A DNA stretch of 64,000 bases from an uncultured Acinetobacter sp. (GTDB lineage Bacteria; Pseudomonadota; Gammaproteobacteria; Pseudomonadales; Moraxellaceae). A program made the position numbers and the translations under genes. Every line of letters begins with the position of its first letter. Positions within the stretch are counted from its first letter, which is position 1. The notes under the pieces were generated by a model, which saw only the letters and a program-made list of their open reading frames with translations, was not told the origin of the DNA and searched no databases. Below, piece after piece: positions 33,745-42,238 of the stretch. The DNA lies in NCBI RefSeq assembly GCF_947626835.1, contig NZ_CANQTS010000005.1:1-64000 (forward strand), written 5' to 3'.

Positions 33745-34242
33745 ATGAATGATGCTGTGAAAAAGTGGACTGGTGAGTTAAATCTTGGTGAGAAAGTTGA
33801 AATTAATGCCGTTGTTGAAAAGTTATGCCAAGCCTTTAATAGTTCGCCATTTTTTCAACATAATGCGATGCAGATGCGTGTGGTCGATGGTCAGCTCCAA
33901 GCCTATGTTGCCATGCAGCCGCATTTGATTGGCAATATGCAATATCAAATTTTACACGGTGGCTCCACAGCAACCATGCTCGATAGTGTAGGGGGGATTG
34001 TGGCGATGGCAGAGCTGTATAAGCGTGCCACCAAAGAAAATTTTGAGCAGGTGAGTATGCAAGTGGCACGGGTTGCGACTTTAGATATCCGTGTAGATTA
34101 TTTAAAACCCGGACGTGGTCAATATTTCATTGCCACCGCCGAAGCGCTACGTATGGGACGTAAAGGCTGTACCATGCGTATGAATATGGTCAATGATCAA
34201 GATAAATTGATTGCCACCGCCATTGCCTCTTATGCTTATTAA
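33745..34242 (+). CDS. Hotdog-fold thioesterase family protein (YigI-like)
   Basis: A 165-aa protein with the hotdog motif ILHGGSTATMLDSVGGIVAM near residue 72 and DIRVDYLKPGRGQYFIATAEALRMGRKG, as in the YigI/PaaI branch of acyl-CoA thioesterases. It probably hydrolyses acyl-CoA in the cytoplasm; the substrate is unknown. It is divergent from hemB and ends in a terminator. Confidence 0.83.
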   Translation: MNDAVKKWTGELNLGEKVEINAVVEKLCQAFNSSPFFQHNAMQMRVVDGQLQAYVAMQPHLIGNMQYQILHGGSTATMLDSVGGIVAMAELYKRATKENFEQVSMQVARVATLDIRVDYLKPGRGQYFIATAEALRMGRKGCTMRMNMVNDQDKLIATAIASYAY

Positions 34243-34262
34243 AGTGTAATTACATATTCATC

Positions 34263-34290
34263 AACCGCTTCGATTGAAGCGGTTTTTTTT
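34263..34290. terminator. Terminator between the thioesterase gene and glpK
   Basis: AACCGCTTC, loop GATT, GAAGCGGTT, then a T run, between convergent genes. Confidence 0.9.
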
Positions 34291-35767
34291 AAGATTTGGC
34301 ACGTTGTAGCGCAGCATGCCATTTGGCTAAATGTGCTTCACGCTCGGCGGTTGGCATGTTGGGTTCAAAAGCACGATCGAGTTGCCAACACGCCGCAATA
34401 TCGTCTAAACAGTCAAATACGCCCACTTTTAAACCTGCCATGGCTGCTGCGCCCCATGCGGTAGATTCAAGCATTTTAGGACGCAGAACTGGCACATTTA
34501 AAATATCGGCTTGAAATTGCATTAGCATATTGTTTTGGCTTGCTCCACCATCTACGCGTAGCTCAGTGAGCCCTTGACCGACATCAGATTGCATGGCGCT
34601 TAAAACATCTGCCACTTGAAATGCAATCGCTTCTAAAGCAGCACGTGCAATGTGGTGTTTGGTGGTGCCACGCGACATACCACACAATAAAGCGCGTGCT
34701 TCACTATCCCAATGCGGTGCCCCCAGCCCAGTAAAGGCAGGCACCAAGACCACGCCTTCGGTATCGCTGACTTGAGCAGCAAGTTTTTCGATGTCACCAC
34801 TATGTTGTAAAAGCCCTAAACCATCGCGTAGCCATTGCACAATTGCACCTGCCATAAACACACTGCCTTCTAAGGCATAAGTGGCCTGGTTTTGCGCGTG
34901 CCATGCCAGGGTGGATAGTAATTGATTGTCACTGCGCTGAATTTGGTGTCCGGTATTAAACAGCATAAAGCAGCCCGTGCCATAGGTGTTTTTGGCAGTA
35001 CCCGCTTTAAAGCAAGCTTGACCAAACAGGGCGGCGTGTTGATCTCCTAATACACCAGTAATTGGAATACGAGCGCCCAATAAACCCGGTGCTGTATCTG
35101 CAATATAGTCATCTGATTGAATAATGCGGGGTAGAATTTTCTGTGGGATATTAAAATGCTCAAGTAGCGCCTGATCCCATGTTTGATGCTGTAAATTCAT
35201 TAGCATGGTACGTGAAGCATTACTGGCTTCGATTACATGTTCAGCACCTTGGGTTAAATTCCACAGCAGCCAACTGTCTATGGTGCCAAAAGCGGCATGA
35301 CCTTGCTCGGCAAGTTGGCGTAAATCAGACACATGCTCTAGCAACCACACCAATTTTCCTGCACTAAAATAAGGGTCAATACGCAATCCTGTACTGGCAA
35401 AGATTTTAGGACTTAAGCCTTGTTCAATCAGGGCTTGGCACCATGCACTTGCTCTGCGATCTTGCCAAATAATCGCAGGTGCTAGGGCGCGTCCTGTGCG
35501 TTTGTCCCACACCACAGTCGTTTCTCTTTGATTGGTTAATCCCAATGCAGCAATATCTTTGGCCAGTAAACCTGCTGCGGCAAGGGCTTGTTGTACCACG
35601 CCCAATTGGTTGCTCCAAATCTCATGGGCATCTTGTTCTACCCAACCTGAATGTGGGGTGGTTATTTTGGTTTCACGCTGCGCCGTGGCTTGGATTTCAC
35701 CTTTTTGATTAAAAATGATGGCACGGCTTGAGGTTGTGCCTTGATCTAAAGCAAGTAAATAGCGCAT
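34289..35767 (-). CDS. glpK: Glycerol kinase
   Basis: A 492-aa FGGY kinase that phosphorylates glycerol to glycerol 3-phosphate. It has the N-terminal LALDQGTTSSRAIIF, GLTNQRETTVVWDK, WQDRRA, GVLGDQHAALFGQ, GTGCFMLFNTG, and the FGGY C-terminal signature region GLTELRVDGGASQNNMLMQFQAD. No glpF or glpD is adjacent, so it stands alone upstream of the ssrA region and is transcribed away from it. Confidence 0.95.
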   Translation of the reverse strand: MRYLLALDQGTTSSRAIIFNQKGEIQATAQRETKITTPHSGWVEQDAHEIWSNQLGVVQQALAAAGLLAKDIAALGLTNQRETTVVWDKRTGRALAPAIIWQDRRASAWCQALIEQGLSPKIFASTGLRIDPYFSAGKLVWLLEHVSDLRQLAEQGHAAFGTIDSWLLWNLTQGAEHVIEASNASRTMLMNLQHQTWDQALLEHFNIPQKILPRIIQSDDYIADTAPGLLGARIPITGVLGDQHAALFGQACFKAGTAKNTYGTGCFMLFNTGHQIQRSDNQLLSTLAWHAQNQATYALEGSVFMAGAIVQWLRDGLGLLQHSGDIEKLAAQVSDTEGVVLVPAFTGLGAPHWDSEARALLCGMSRGTTKHHIARAALEAIAFQVADVLSAMQSDVGQGLTELRVDGGASQNNMLMQFQADILNVPVLRPKMLESTAWGAAAMAGLKVGVFDCLDDIAACWQLDRAFEPNMPTAEREAHLAKWHAALQRAKS

Positions 35768-35879
35768 ATTTTTATAATACAGTGCTTGAAAGGCAAAATA
35801 TTAACCTAATTCAGCAATCAAACGCAGAAAGTCGCATGAAATTCTTCGCAAATAGCCTCGTAATCTTTGAAAGTTATGC

Positions 35880-35885
35880 TATGAT
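35880..35885 (+). promoter_or_regulatory. Probable -10 box of ssrA
   Basis: TATGAT lies 13 bases upstream of the tmRNA 5' end. No good -35 match is visible at 16-18 bases spacing. Confidence 0.5.
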
Positions 35886-35898
35886 GAGTCCGTACTTT

Positions 35899-36257
35899 GG
35901 GGGTGTTTCTGGCTTCGACGCTGGTGATGAAACTCATAGATGCATGCCGAGAGCGCATTTTCTCTCGTAAATCAAATTTGCATTTTTTAGTCGCAAACGA
36001 CGAATCATACGCTCTAGCTGCCTAAGGGCAGCTTGTCCGCCTCTCCGAATACTTGTGGTTAGAGAGTCCGACTGAAGCGCACGCACACAAGTCCGTATTA
36101 AAGTCACGCCTCGGGGCTTTGTACTAAATTTAGAGGATCGCCTGAGCACCCTGTTCGTCGGGTCGCAAAGGGTTAAAACAATAGACGATATCTAAGCATG
36201 TAGTATTCTCGAGCGTAGTGCTGGCGGACGCGGGTTCAACTCCCGCCACCTCCACCA
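35899..36257 (+). ncRNA. ssrA: Transfer-messenger RNA (tmRNA)
   Basis: The 5' GGGGGTG pairs with CACCTCC before the encoded ACCA 3' end (7 bp with one G-U), forming the tRNA-like acceptor. TTCAACTCC forms the T loop. The tag reading frame at 35993-36025 encodes ANDESYALAA then TAA, the typical gammaproteobacterial proteolysis tag. tmRNA rescues stalled ribosomes with SmpB. The 3' end serves as an integration site, shown by the neighbouring integrase remnant. Confidence 0.97.
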
Positions 36258-36259
36258 AA
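36250..36259 (+). repeat. Attachment-site core at tmRNA 3' end (attL-like)
   Basis: CTCCACCAAA at the tmRNA end recurs at 37078-37087 beyond the integrase remnant, as expected for an element integrated at ssrA. Confidence 0.6.
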
Positions 36260-36302
36260 TACTTAGCTGAATATAACTGAACATAGTGTTGTATAAAGCG
36301 GA

Positions 36303-36337
36303 AAGGCTTGATTCTAAAGGGATCAAGCCTTTTTTTA
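36303..36337 (+). terminator. Terminator of ssrA
   Basis: AGGCTTGAT pairs with ATCAAGCCT, followed by seven Ts, about 45 bases past the mature tmRNA 3' end. Confidence 0.9.
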
Positions 36338-36434
36338 TGCCTAAACATAACTGAATATAACTAGGCATAGGGATACATGGCATGTATCCTAGTCTGTATC
36401 CCCTGTATTTTATTGAACTGGAAGGGATACAAAG

Positions 36435-37016
36435 ATGAAAAGATTAGATATTAAACGCCGCCCAGTAGCCGATACAGTATTGGCTACTCTTGAACCTGAA
36501 ACTAAGGAATATCGTGAGTTAGATAGTAGTGGTCTATATTTTAGAGTTAAGCCTGATGGCAAATGGTCATGGTTATTCAGATATAAAAAAGCTGCTGGCA
36601 AATTGTCATGGTTAGGTATTGGGACTTATCCTGAGCTATCAGGCAAAGGAGCAAGAAAGAAAGCTGCTGAGATAGTCCAAGATATTTCACACGGCGATAA
36701 CCCCATCATTACTAAGCAAGAACGAAAACGCCAAGAGCTTGAGCTGAATAATGCTACGTTTGAAGTATTGGCTAGGGAATGGCTAGATACAAAGTTAAAT
36801 GCTTGGGTACATGACACCATGACCCGAAATAAAGGTGCATTAGAAAAACATATCTTTCCTGTGTTTGGTAAACGCTTATACACCAATATTAAACCGATTG
36901 AATGGATGAACCATTTAAAAGGGATTCAGCAGCAGCATGGTATTTACGAGCAAGTGAATCGAGTTCGAGCCATGTGTCGTGATATTTACGACTATTCAAA
37001 GCTGAATAGCCACTGA
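36435..37016 (+). pseudogene. Truncated tyrosine integrase (P4-type, catalytic domain missing)
   Basis: A 193-aa ORF with the N-terminal arm-binding domain (DUF4102-type, DSSGLYFRVKPDGKWSWLFRYK and LGIGTYPELSGKGARKKA) and the start of the core-binding domain (TFEVLAREWLDTK..HIFPVFGKR). It ends at KLNSH with no R..HxxR..Y catalytic domain, about half the usual 400 aa. It sits directly after ssrA, the preferred target of this integrase type, and before a copy of the tmRNA end. It is probably the remains of an excised or decayed island. Confidence 0.88.
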
Positions 37017-37077
37017 TTTTGTATGGTTTTATTAAAAATGATATGTTTATTTGCTTAATTTAATTGATGGCACGGCA

Positions 37078-37087
37078 CTCCACCAAA
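37078..37087 (+). repeat. Attachment-site remnant (attR-like)
   Basis: CTCCACCAAA matches the tmRNA 3' end exactly over 10 bases. It lies 62 bases after the truncated integrase stop. Confidence 0.55.
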
Positions 37088-37137
37088 ATTCTTAAAAACA
37101 ATCCAAGCCTAAACGTCTGGCTTTTTTTTATACTCAT

Positions 37138-37171
37138 AAAAAAATCCCGCCATGAAGACGGGAATTTTTAA
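37138..37171 (-). terminator. Terminator after nrdB
   Basis: TTCCCGTC, loop, GGCGGGA and a T run on the minus strand, about 20 bases past the nrdB stop. Confidence 0.8.
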
Positions 37172-37188
37172 GATGCTAAACTAAACTG

Positions 37189-38472
37189 TTACCAGCTTAA
37201 TGCACCACCCGTTTGATAATCGGTTACGCGTGTTTCAAAGAAGTTTTTCTCTTTACGTAAGTCCATCATTTCAGACATCCATTGGAATGGATTGGTCACG
37301 CCTGCAAATTGTTCAGGTAAGCCCAATTGAGCCAAACGACGGTTTGCAATGAATTTTAAGTATTCTTCCATCATTGCAGCGTTCATACCCAACACGCCGC
37401 GTGGCATAGTGTCTTTGGCATATTCAATTTCAAGCATGGTACCTTCAAGAATCATTTGGATGATTTCTTGTTGGAATTCTGCTGTCCATAACTGTGGGTT
37501 TTCGTTCTTGATTTGGTTAATCATGTCGATACCAAAGTTCAAGTGCATTGATTCATCACGTAAGATGTATTGGAATTGCTCGGCAACACCATTCATCTTA
37601 TTACGACGACCCATCGACAAAATTTGGCTAAAACCACAGTAGAAGAAGATCCCTTCTAATACACAGTAGAACGCGATCAAGTTGCGCAGCAAAATTTGAT
37701 CGTTTTCAGGTGTACCAGTTTTAAAGGTCGGATCAGTTAAAGACTGGGTGTACTTTAAGCCCCATGCCGCTTTACGTGCCACCGATGGCACTTCGCGGTA
37801 CATGTTAAAGACTTCGCCTTCGTCCATACCCAAAGATTCGATACAGTATTGGTAAGCATGGGTGTGAATTGCTTCTTCAAATGCTTGACGCAATAAGTAT
37901 TGACGACATTCAGGGTTGGTAATGTGACGGTAGATGGCAAGTACCAAGTTATTGGCAACCAAAGAATCGGCGGTCGAGAAAAAGCCCAATGAGCGCATGA
38001 CAATGGTACGTTCATCTTCAGTTAAGCCATCTTCTGATTTCCACAAGGCGATGTCGTGGTTCATGTTGACTTCTTGTGGCATCCAGTGGTTAGCACAACC
38101 ATCTAGATACTTTTGCCAAGCCCATTCGTATTTAAATGGAACCAACTGGTTTAAGTCAGCACGACAGTTGATCATGGCTTTGTCGTCAACTTGAACACGC
38201 TGCGCACCCATCTCAAGTTCTTCAAGACCCGGTGCTACATCTAAGTTATTTAGAGCGTGAGATGCTCTTGCCAGCGGATCGGTTGAATCTGCTGCGGCTC
38301 CACGATAGGTTGTAGCGGGTTGTGGTGCTGCCACATTCTTCTGTGGCTGCTCTGTATGAGATACCACTTGCGAATCAACCGCTTTTTGCGGTTGGACGGG
38401 CGTAGGCTGCTGTTCAGGTGCAGCCGATTTTTGCGAATCATCTTCGAAATCGTCCCAACTCAGGATAGACAT
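37189..38472 (-). CDS. nrdB: Class Ia ribonucleotide reductase, beta subunit
   Basis: A 427-aa di-iron tyrosyl radical subunit. Residues 1-80 form a low-complexity Gln/Pro/Ala extension. The ferritin-like core then carries [29 protein letters not shown], the ligand pair [10 protein letters not shown] (ExxH), EGIFFYCGF and [10 protein letters not shown] (ExxH). The C-terminal tail that docks to NrdA ends [12 protein letters not shown]. It supplies the radical for dNTP synthesis. It is about 800 bases downstream of nrdA rather than directly adjacent, so it probably has its own promoter. Confidence 0.95.
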   Translation of the reverse strand: MSILSWDDFEDDSQKSAAPEQQPTPVQPQKAVDSQVVSHTEQPQKNVAAPQPATTYRGAAADSTDPLARASHALNNLDVAPGLEELEMGAQRVQVDDKAMINCRADLNQLVPFKYEWAWQKYLDGCANHWMPQEVNMNHDIALWKSEDGLTEDERTIVMRSLGFFSTADSLVANNLVLAIYRHITNPECRQYLLRQAFEEAIHTHAYQYCIESLGMDEGEVFNMYREVPSVARKAAWGLKYTQSLTDPTFKTGTPENDQILLRNLIAFYCVLEGIFFYCGFSQILSMGRRNKMNGVAEQFQYILRDESMHLNFGIDMINQIKNENPQLWTAEFQQEIIQMILEGTMLEIEYAKDTMPRGVLGMNAAMMEEYLKFIANRRLAQLGLPEQFAGVTNPFQWMSEMMDLRKEKNFFETRVTDYQTGGALSW

Positions 38473-38499
38473 ATCATACTCTCTTAAAGTTGCAATTTT

Positions 38500-38817
38500 T
38501 TAAAAATCAGTAGCAGGTCTAAAACTAATACTGACTTTTATAGCAATATTATTCATTACTACAATCACACCGCATACTATGAAGAGTAAACAGTTTAATG
38601 GAATGGAGTAATTTCCTATCTGTAACGATTCTTCAATCAGTAAGTAATAAAATACCCATTGCAAGAAGGTAATCGCTTTAAATCTATAACTGGACTTAAA
38701 CAAATAAGGTAACGCTAATGGATTATTAAGTAGGGATAATGGAAAAAAGATAATCATTATTCCTGTAAAAATCCATAAAAAAGCAAAAGCTACCTCACAG
38801 CGTCTTGACTCATTCAT
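38500..38817 (-). CDS. Small hydrophobic protein between nrdA and nrdB
   Basis: About 105 aa from the ATG at 38817 (MNESRRCEVAFAFL), with AAGAG about 9 bases upstream; the track's GTG start three codons earlier is less likely. Three hydrophobic stretches are visible (about residues 10-30, 48-62 and 76-92), so it is probably an inner-membrane protein. I do not recognise a family. It ends 27 bases before nrdB and could be co-transcribed with it. Confidence 0.55.
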   Translation of the reverse strand: MNESRRCEVAFAFLWIFTGIMIIFFPLSLLNNPLALPYLFKSSYRFKAITFLQWVFYYLLIEESLQIGNYSIPLNCLLFIVCGVIVVMNNIAIKVSISFRPATDF

Positions 38818-38915
38818 GTGTAGCACTCTTAATTATTAATCGAACAAAATCTTTATTTAGATCAGTTAGATATAGCAACGTCTTGAAAAATATCTCTTTA
38901 AAACAGGTAGTTATA

Positions 38916-39047
38916 AGAGGTTGACGTTGACAGAGTTTTACGACACAATAGCGTCCAATATATGTTGGCTCTGTCAACTAAGAATCAACGCTGTTGGCGC
39001 AGTTTTGATTCTGTAACAAACCTCTGCATTAGCAGGGGTTTTTTATT
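38916..39047 (+). ncRNA. Candidate structured small RNA with terminator
   Basis: Read on the plus strand: stem TTGACAGAG / CTCTGTCAA (9 bp, 38927 onward) enclosing two small hairpins including CCAA-TATATG-TTGG; a second stem AGAATCAA / TTGATTCT; and a terminator CCTCTGC-ATTA-GCAGGGG followed by TTTTTT. The 5' AGAGGTT can also pair with the AACCTCT at the start of the terminator, giving a closed multi-branch alternative. No ORF fits. No clear promoter is visible (TTGAAA at 38883 and TATAAG at 38112+800 are too far apart at 23 bases), so transcription is unproven. Confidence 0.45.
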
Positions 39048-39168
39048 GTCTATGTTTTTTGTTGCGTACTTTAATTAAAAAATATGCCACAGGTACATAA
39101 AATAAAACGACAAAGGAAATAATCAGGGCAGCAAGTCCTAACATATAGTTGGGGGTCATGGTTTCCAT
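39043..39168 (-). CDS. Small single-pass membrane protein, 41 aa
   Basis: Too short for the ORF track. It has a strong ribosome binding site (AAGGA 8 bases before the ATG at 39168) and encodes a 41-aa protein with one hydrophobic helix (about residues 9-32, LGLAALIISFVVLFYVPVAYFLI) and a basic tail KVRNKKHRQ. It resembles small transporter- or oxidase-associated subunits in shape only. It lies downstream of nrdA on the same strand. Confidence 0.6.
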   Translation of the reverse strand: METMTPNYMLGLAALIISFVVLFYVPVAYFLIKVRNKKHRQ

Positions 39169-39198
39169 AAAAATATCCTTTTGTTGTTTTTAAATTAT

Positions 39199-39262
39199 TC
39201 TGTACCCCCGAAGTTCCTCTTAAAAAAGAGGAACTTGCTACCACCTTAAATGCAGGCTAGGG
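39199..39262 (-). promoter_or_regulatory. Hairpin downstream of nrdA / leader of the 41-aa ORF
   Basis: A 10-bp perfect stem (AAGTTCCTCT / AGAGGAACTT) is flanked further out by CCCCC and GGGGG, which can close a longer structure. It lies between the nrdA stop and the 41-aa ORF. It may be an RNA processing or termination element, or a structured leader; the T run is inside the loop, not after the stem, so it is not a standard terminator. Confidence 0.5.
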
Positions 39263-39280
39263 GGATTAGAAACTCACCAA

Positions 39281-42097
39281 TTATTGGCAAGCCTCACAAT
39301 CAGGATTATCAATTGAACATGCTTGTGGCACTGGTGCTGCTTGCGCAAAACCATCTTCTTCTACCGCAGCAGGTTTCGCTTCTACAGGTGCAGCTGTTGG
39401 AGCAATCGTAGATTTCACAGCGTTTAATGCGCCAGTATTAATCGTCGATTTCTCAGCAGAGGTTGCACCTAAAGCACGTAGATAGTAAGTGGTTTTTAGA
39501 CCACGTAACCACGCCATTTTATAGGTAATGTCAAGTTTCTTACCGTTTGCACCTGAGATGTAAAGGTTAAGCGATTGTGCTTGGTCAATCCATTTTTGAC
39601 GACGAGATGCTGCATCTACAATCCAACGTGGCTCAACTTCAAACGCTGTGGCAAAGATCGCTTTTAACTCTTCAGGGATACGAGAAATTTTCTGTACCGA
39701 ACCTTCAAAGTGTTTAAGATCATTCACCATTACCGAATCCCAAAGACCGCGATCTTTTAACGCACGGACTAAGTACGGGTTGATCACTGTGAATTCACCA
39801 GACAGGTTAGATTTCACATATAAGTTTTGGAAGGTAGGTTCAATTGATTGCGACACGCCACAAATGTTTGAAATGGTAGCTGTTGGTGCAATTGCCATCA
39901 CATTTGAGTTACGCATACCGTCTTTTTGAACTTTGGCACGTAAAGTATCCCAGTCCAAACGTTGTGTACGGTCAACTTCAAACATGCCTTCAGGACGTGT
40001 TTTTGCCACAAGATTCAGTGAGTCAATTGGTAAAATACCTTGATCCCATAATGAACCTTTAAATGTTTCGTATGTGCCACGTTCAAGCGCTAAATCGCTA
40101 GAGGTTTGAATCGCATAGTACGAAATCACTTCCATTGATTCATCGGCAAAGTTTACAGCTGCATCAGAACCATACGCCATACCCATCTCGTAGAGTGCAT
40201 CTTGGAAGCCCATGATACCCATACCGACAGGACGGTGTTTTAAGTTTGAATTACGTGCTTGTGGTACAGCGTAGTAGTTAATGTCAATCACGTTATCAAG
40301 CATACGCACTGCTGTTTTTACCGTGCGCGCTAATTTTTCGCGATCGAGCACACCACCTTGAACGTGTTGTACTAAGTTAATTGAACCTAAGTTACAGACC
40401 GCGATTTCGTCTTGGTTGGTGTTTAAGGTAATTTCAGTACACAAGTTTGATGAATGCACCACGCCTACGTGTTGTTGTGGCGAACGTAAGTTACATACGT
40501 CTTTAAACGTGATCCACGGGTGACCTGTTTCAAATAGCATCGACAACATTTTTCGCCATAAGTCTTTCGCACGAATGACTTTATGTAGCATGTTGCTTTC
40601 TTTAGCAATGCCTTCGTAGTAAGCATAACGCTCAGCAAATTCTAAACCAGTCAAATCATGCAAATCTGGTGTTTCAGACGGCGTGAACAGTGTCCATTCT
40701 TTGTCTTCAATGACACGTTGCATAAACAAGTCAGGAACCCAGTTGGCTGTGTTCATGTCATGGGTACGACGACGATCATCACCAGTGTTTTTACGAAGTT
40801 CTAAGAATTCTTCAATGTCTAAGTGCCACGTTTCAAGGTAGGCACAGACTGCACCTTTACGCTTACCACCTTGGTTGACAGCAACTGCGGTATCATTCGC
40901 CACTTTTAAGAACGGTACCACACCTTGTGATTTACCATTCGTGCCTTTGATATACGAGTTTAAAGCACGTACTGGTGTCCAGTCGTTACCTAAACCGCCT
41001 GCCCATTTTGACAACATGGCGTTATCACGCATTGCGCCATAGATGTTGTAAAGATCATCGGCAATAGTGGTTAAGTAGCAGCTTGATAACTGTGGACGTA
41101 GCGTACCTGAGTTAAATAGGGTTGGTGTAGACGCCATGTAGTCGAAGCTAGAGAGTAAGTTATAGAACTCAATCGCACGGTCTTCGCGGTTTTGTTCGTT
41201 TAAGCTTAAGCCCATCGACACACGCATAAAGAACAATTGCGGTAATTCAAAACGTACGCCATCTGAATGGATGAAGTAACGGTCAAATAAAGTTTGTAGA
41301 CCTAAGTAGGTAAATTGGTTTGAGCGTTCTGGTTTGATCGCAGCTGCCAATTTTACAAGGTCAAAGTTCAATAATTCTGGTGATAATAGGTCAAGCTCGA
41401 TGCCTTTCTTTAAGAAAGTCTCTAAAGCATCACCTTCAGCAGTGTTGCTTGCTAAATCTAAGAACTCAAGACCTGTTGCCACCAAGTTGTCACGTAGTAA
41501 ACGTGCAGTCACGTAAGTGTAGTTTGGTTCTTGTTCAATACGGGTACGGGTCGCCATCATCATTGTGGTTGAGATGTCAGTTGCTTTGACCCCGTTGTAT
41601 AAGTTCTTAACGGTTTCATCGACAATGGCTTGAACATCAATGCCTTCTAAGCCTTCAGCAGCAGTTGCAATCGTCGCGGTTAATTCGTTTAAATCTAGCG
41701 GTGTTAACTGACCGTTTTGACCTAAAATTTGTAAGGTTGGATGATGATGAGCATGGGTCGCTTTACGCGCTTCGGCACGTTGTTCGCGATAAATTACGTA
41801 AGCACGCGCCACTTTTTGTTCGCCTGTACGCATCAGTGCCAATTCAACTTGATCTTGAATCTCTTCAATATGGATCGTGCCACCTGATGGTAAACGACGT
41901 TTGAAGGTATTGAGCACCATATCGGTCAATTGCGCGATACGATCATGAATACGGCTAGATTCAGCACTTGGTTGGCCTTCAACAGCCAAAAATGCTTTGC
42001 CAATGGCAACTGAAATCTTTTCAGCATCAAAAGCGGCAACTTCACCAGTGCGTTTAATCACTTGAAGTTGACCGGGGGTCGCTGTGGTTACGCTCAT
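39281..42097 (-). CDS. nrdA: Class Ia ribonucleotide reductase, alpha subunit
   Basis: A 938-aa catalytic subunit that reduces ribonucleoside diphosphates. Two N-terminal ATP-cone regions are visible (QVIKRTGEVAAFDAEKISVAIGKAF and a second near residue 128, ILGQNGQLTPLDLNELTATI). The active site includes TLFNSGTLRPQLSSCYL, NLCTEITLNTNQDEIAVCNLGSINL (the Cys/Asn/Glu catalytic set) and AIAPTATISNICG. The C-terminal redox pair is CEACQ. Length is larger than E. coli NrdA because of the duplicated cone, as in Pseudomonas. Probable NrdR boxes lie upstream. Confidence 0.96.
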   Translation of the reverse strand: MSVTTATPGQLQVIKRTGEVAAFDAEKISVAIGKAFLAVEGQPSAESSRIHDRIAQLTDMVLNTFKRRLPSGGTIHIEEIQDQVELALMRTGEQKVARAYVIYREQRAEARKATHAHHHPTLQILGQNGQLTPLDLNELTATIATAAEGLEGIDVQAIVDETVKNLYNGVKATDISTTMMMATRTRIEQEPNYTYVTARLLRDNLVATGLEFLDLASNTAEGDALETFLKKGIELDLLSPELLNFDLVKLAAAIKPERSNQFTYLGLQTLFDRYFIHSDGVRFELPQLFFMRVSMGLSLNEQNREDRAIEFYNLLSSFDYMASTPTLFNSGTLRPQLSSCYLTTIADDLYNIYGAMRDNAMLSKWAGGLGNDWTPVRALNSYIKGTNGKSQGVVPFLKVANDTAVAVNQGGKRKGAVCAYLETWHLDIEEFLELRKNTGDDRRRTHDMNTANWVPDLFMQRVIEDKEWTLFTPSETPDLHDLTGLEFAERYAYYEGIAKESNMLHKVIRAKDLWRKMLSMLFETGHPWITFKDVCNLRSPQQHVGVVHSSNLCTEITLNTNQDEIAVCNLGSINLVQHVQGGVLDREKLARTVKTAVRMLDNVIDINYYAVPQARNSNLKHRPVGMGIMGFQDALYEMGMAYGSDAAVNFADESMEVISYYAIQTSSDLALERGTYETFKGSLWDQGILPIDSLNLVAKTRPEGMFEVDRTQRLDWDTLRAKVQKDGMRNSNVMAIAPTATISNICGVSQSIEPTFQNLYVKSNLSGEFTVINPYLVRALKDRGLWDSVMVNDLKHFEGSVQKISRIPEELKAIFATAFEVEPRWIVDAASRRQKWIDQAQSLNLYISGANGKKLDITYKMAWLRGLKTTYYLRALGATSAEKSTINTGALNAVKSTIAPTAAPVEAKPAAVEEDGFAQAAPVPQACSIDNPDCEACQ

Positions 42098-42190
42098 TGC
42101 ATCAACTCTTTATTTGTTTATTAACCAACAAGTTTGTATGGGTTTTACGAGGCTACAATAGGCAAGACTTACCCATCGCGTTTGTAAAAA

Positions 42191-42206
42191 ACACAAGACT
42201 TAGTGG
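42191..42206 (-). promoter_or_regulatory. Probable NrdR box, proximal
   Basis: Minus strand CCACTAAGTCTTGTGT resembles the NrdR consensus (ACACtATATcTtGTGT type). It pairs with a second box whose start is 32 bases away, the spacing expected for NrdR. Confidence 0.55.
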
Positions 42207-42222
42207 TTTAAAGTAGGATTGG

Positions 42223-42238
42223 GCACAAGATACGGGAA
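42223..42238 (-). promoter_or_regulatory. Probable NrdR box, distal
   Basis: Minus strand TTCCCGTATCTTGTGC shares the core TATCTTGTG with the NrdR consensus. It is the weaker box of the pair. Confidence 0.5.

Noticed and set aside
36130-36383. Minus-strand ORFs with WWRWRELNPRPPAL and VEVAGVEPASAST
   Set aside because: These are antisense to the tmRNA 3' end; the motif is a well-known false translation of tRNA-like sequence.
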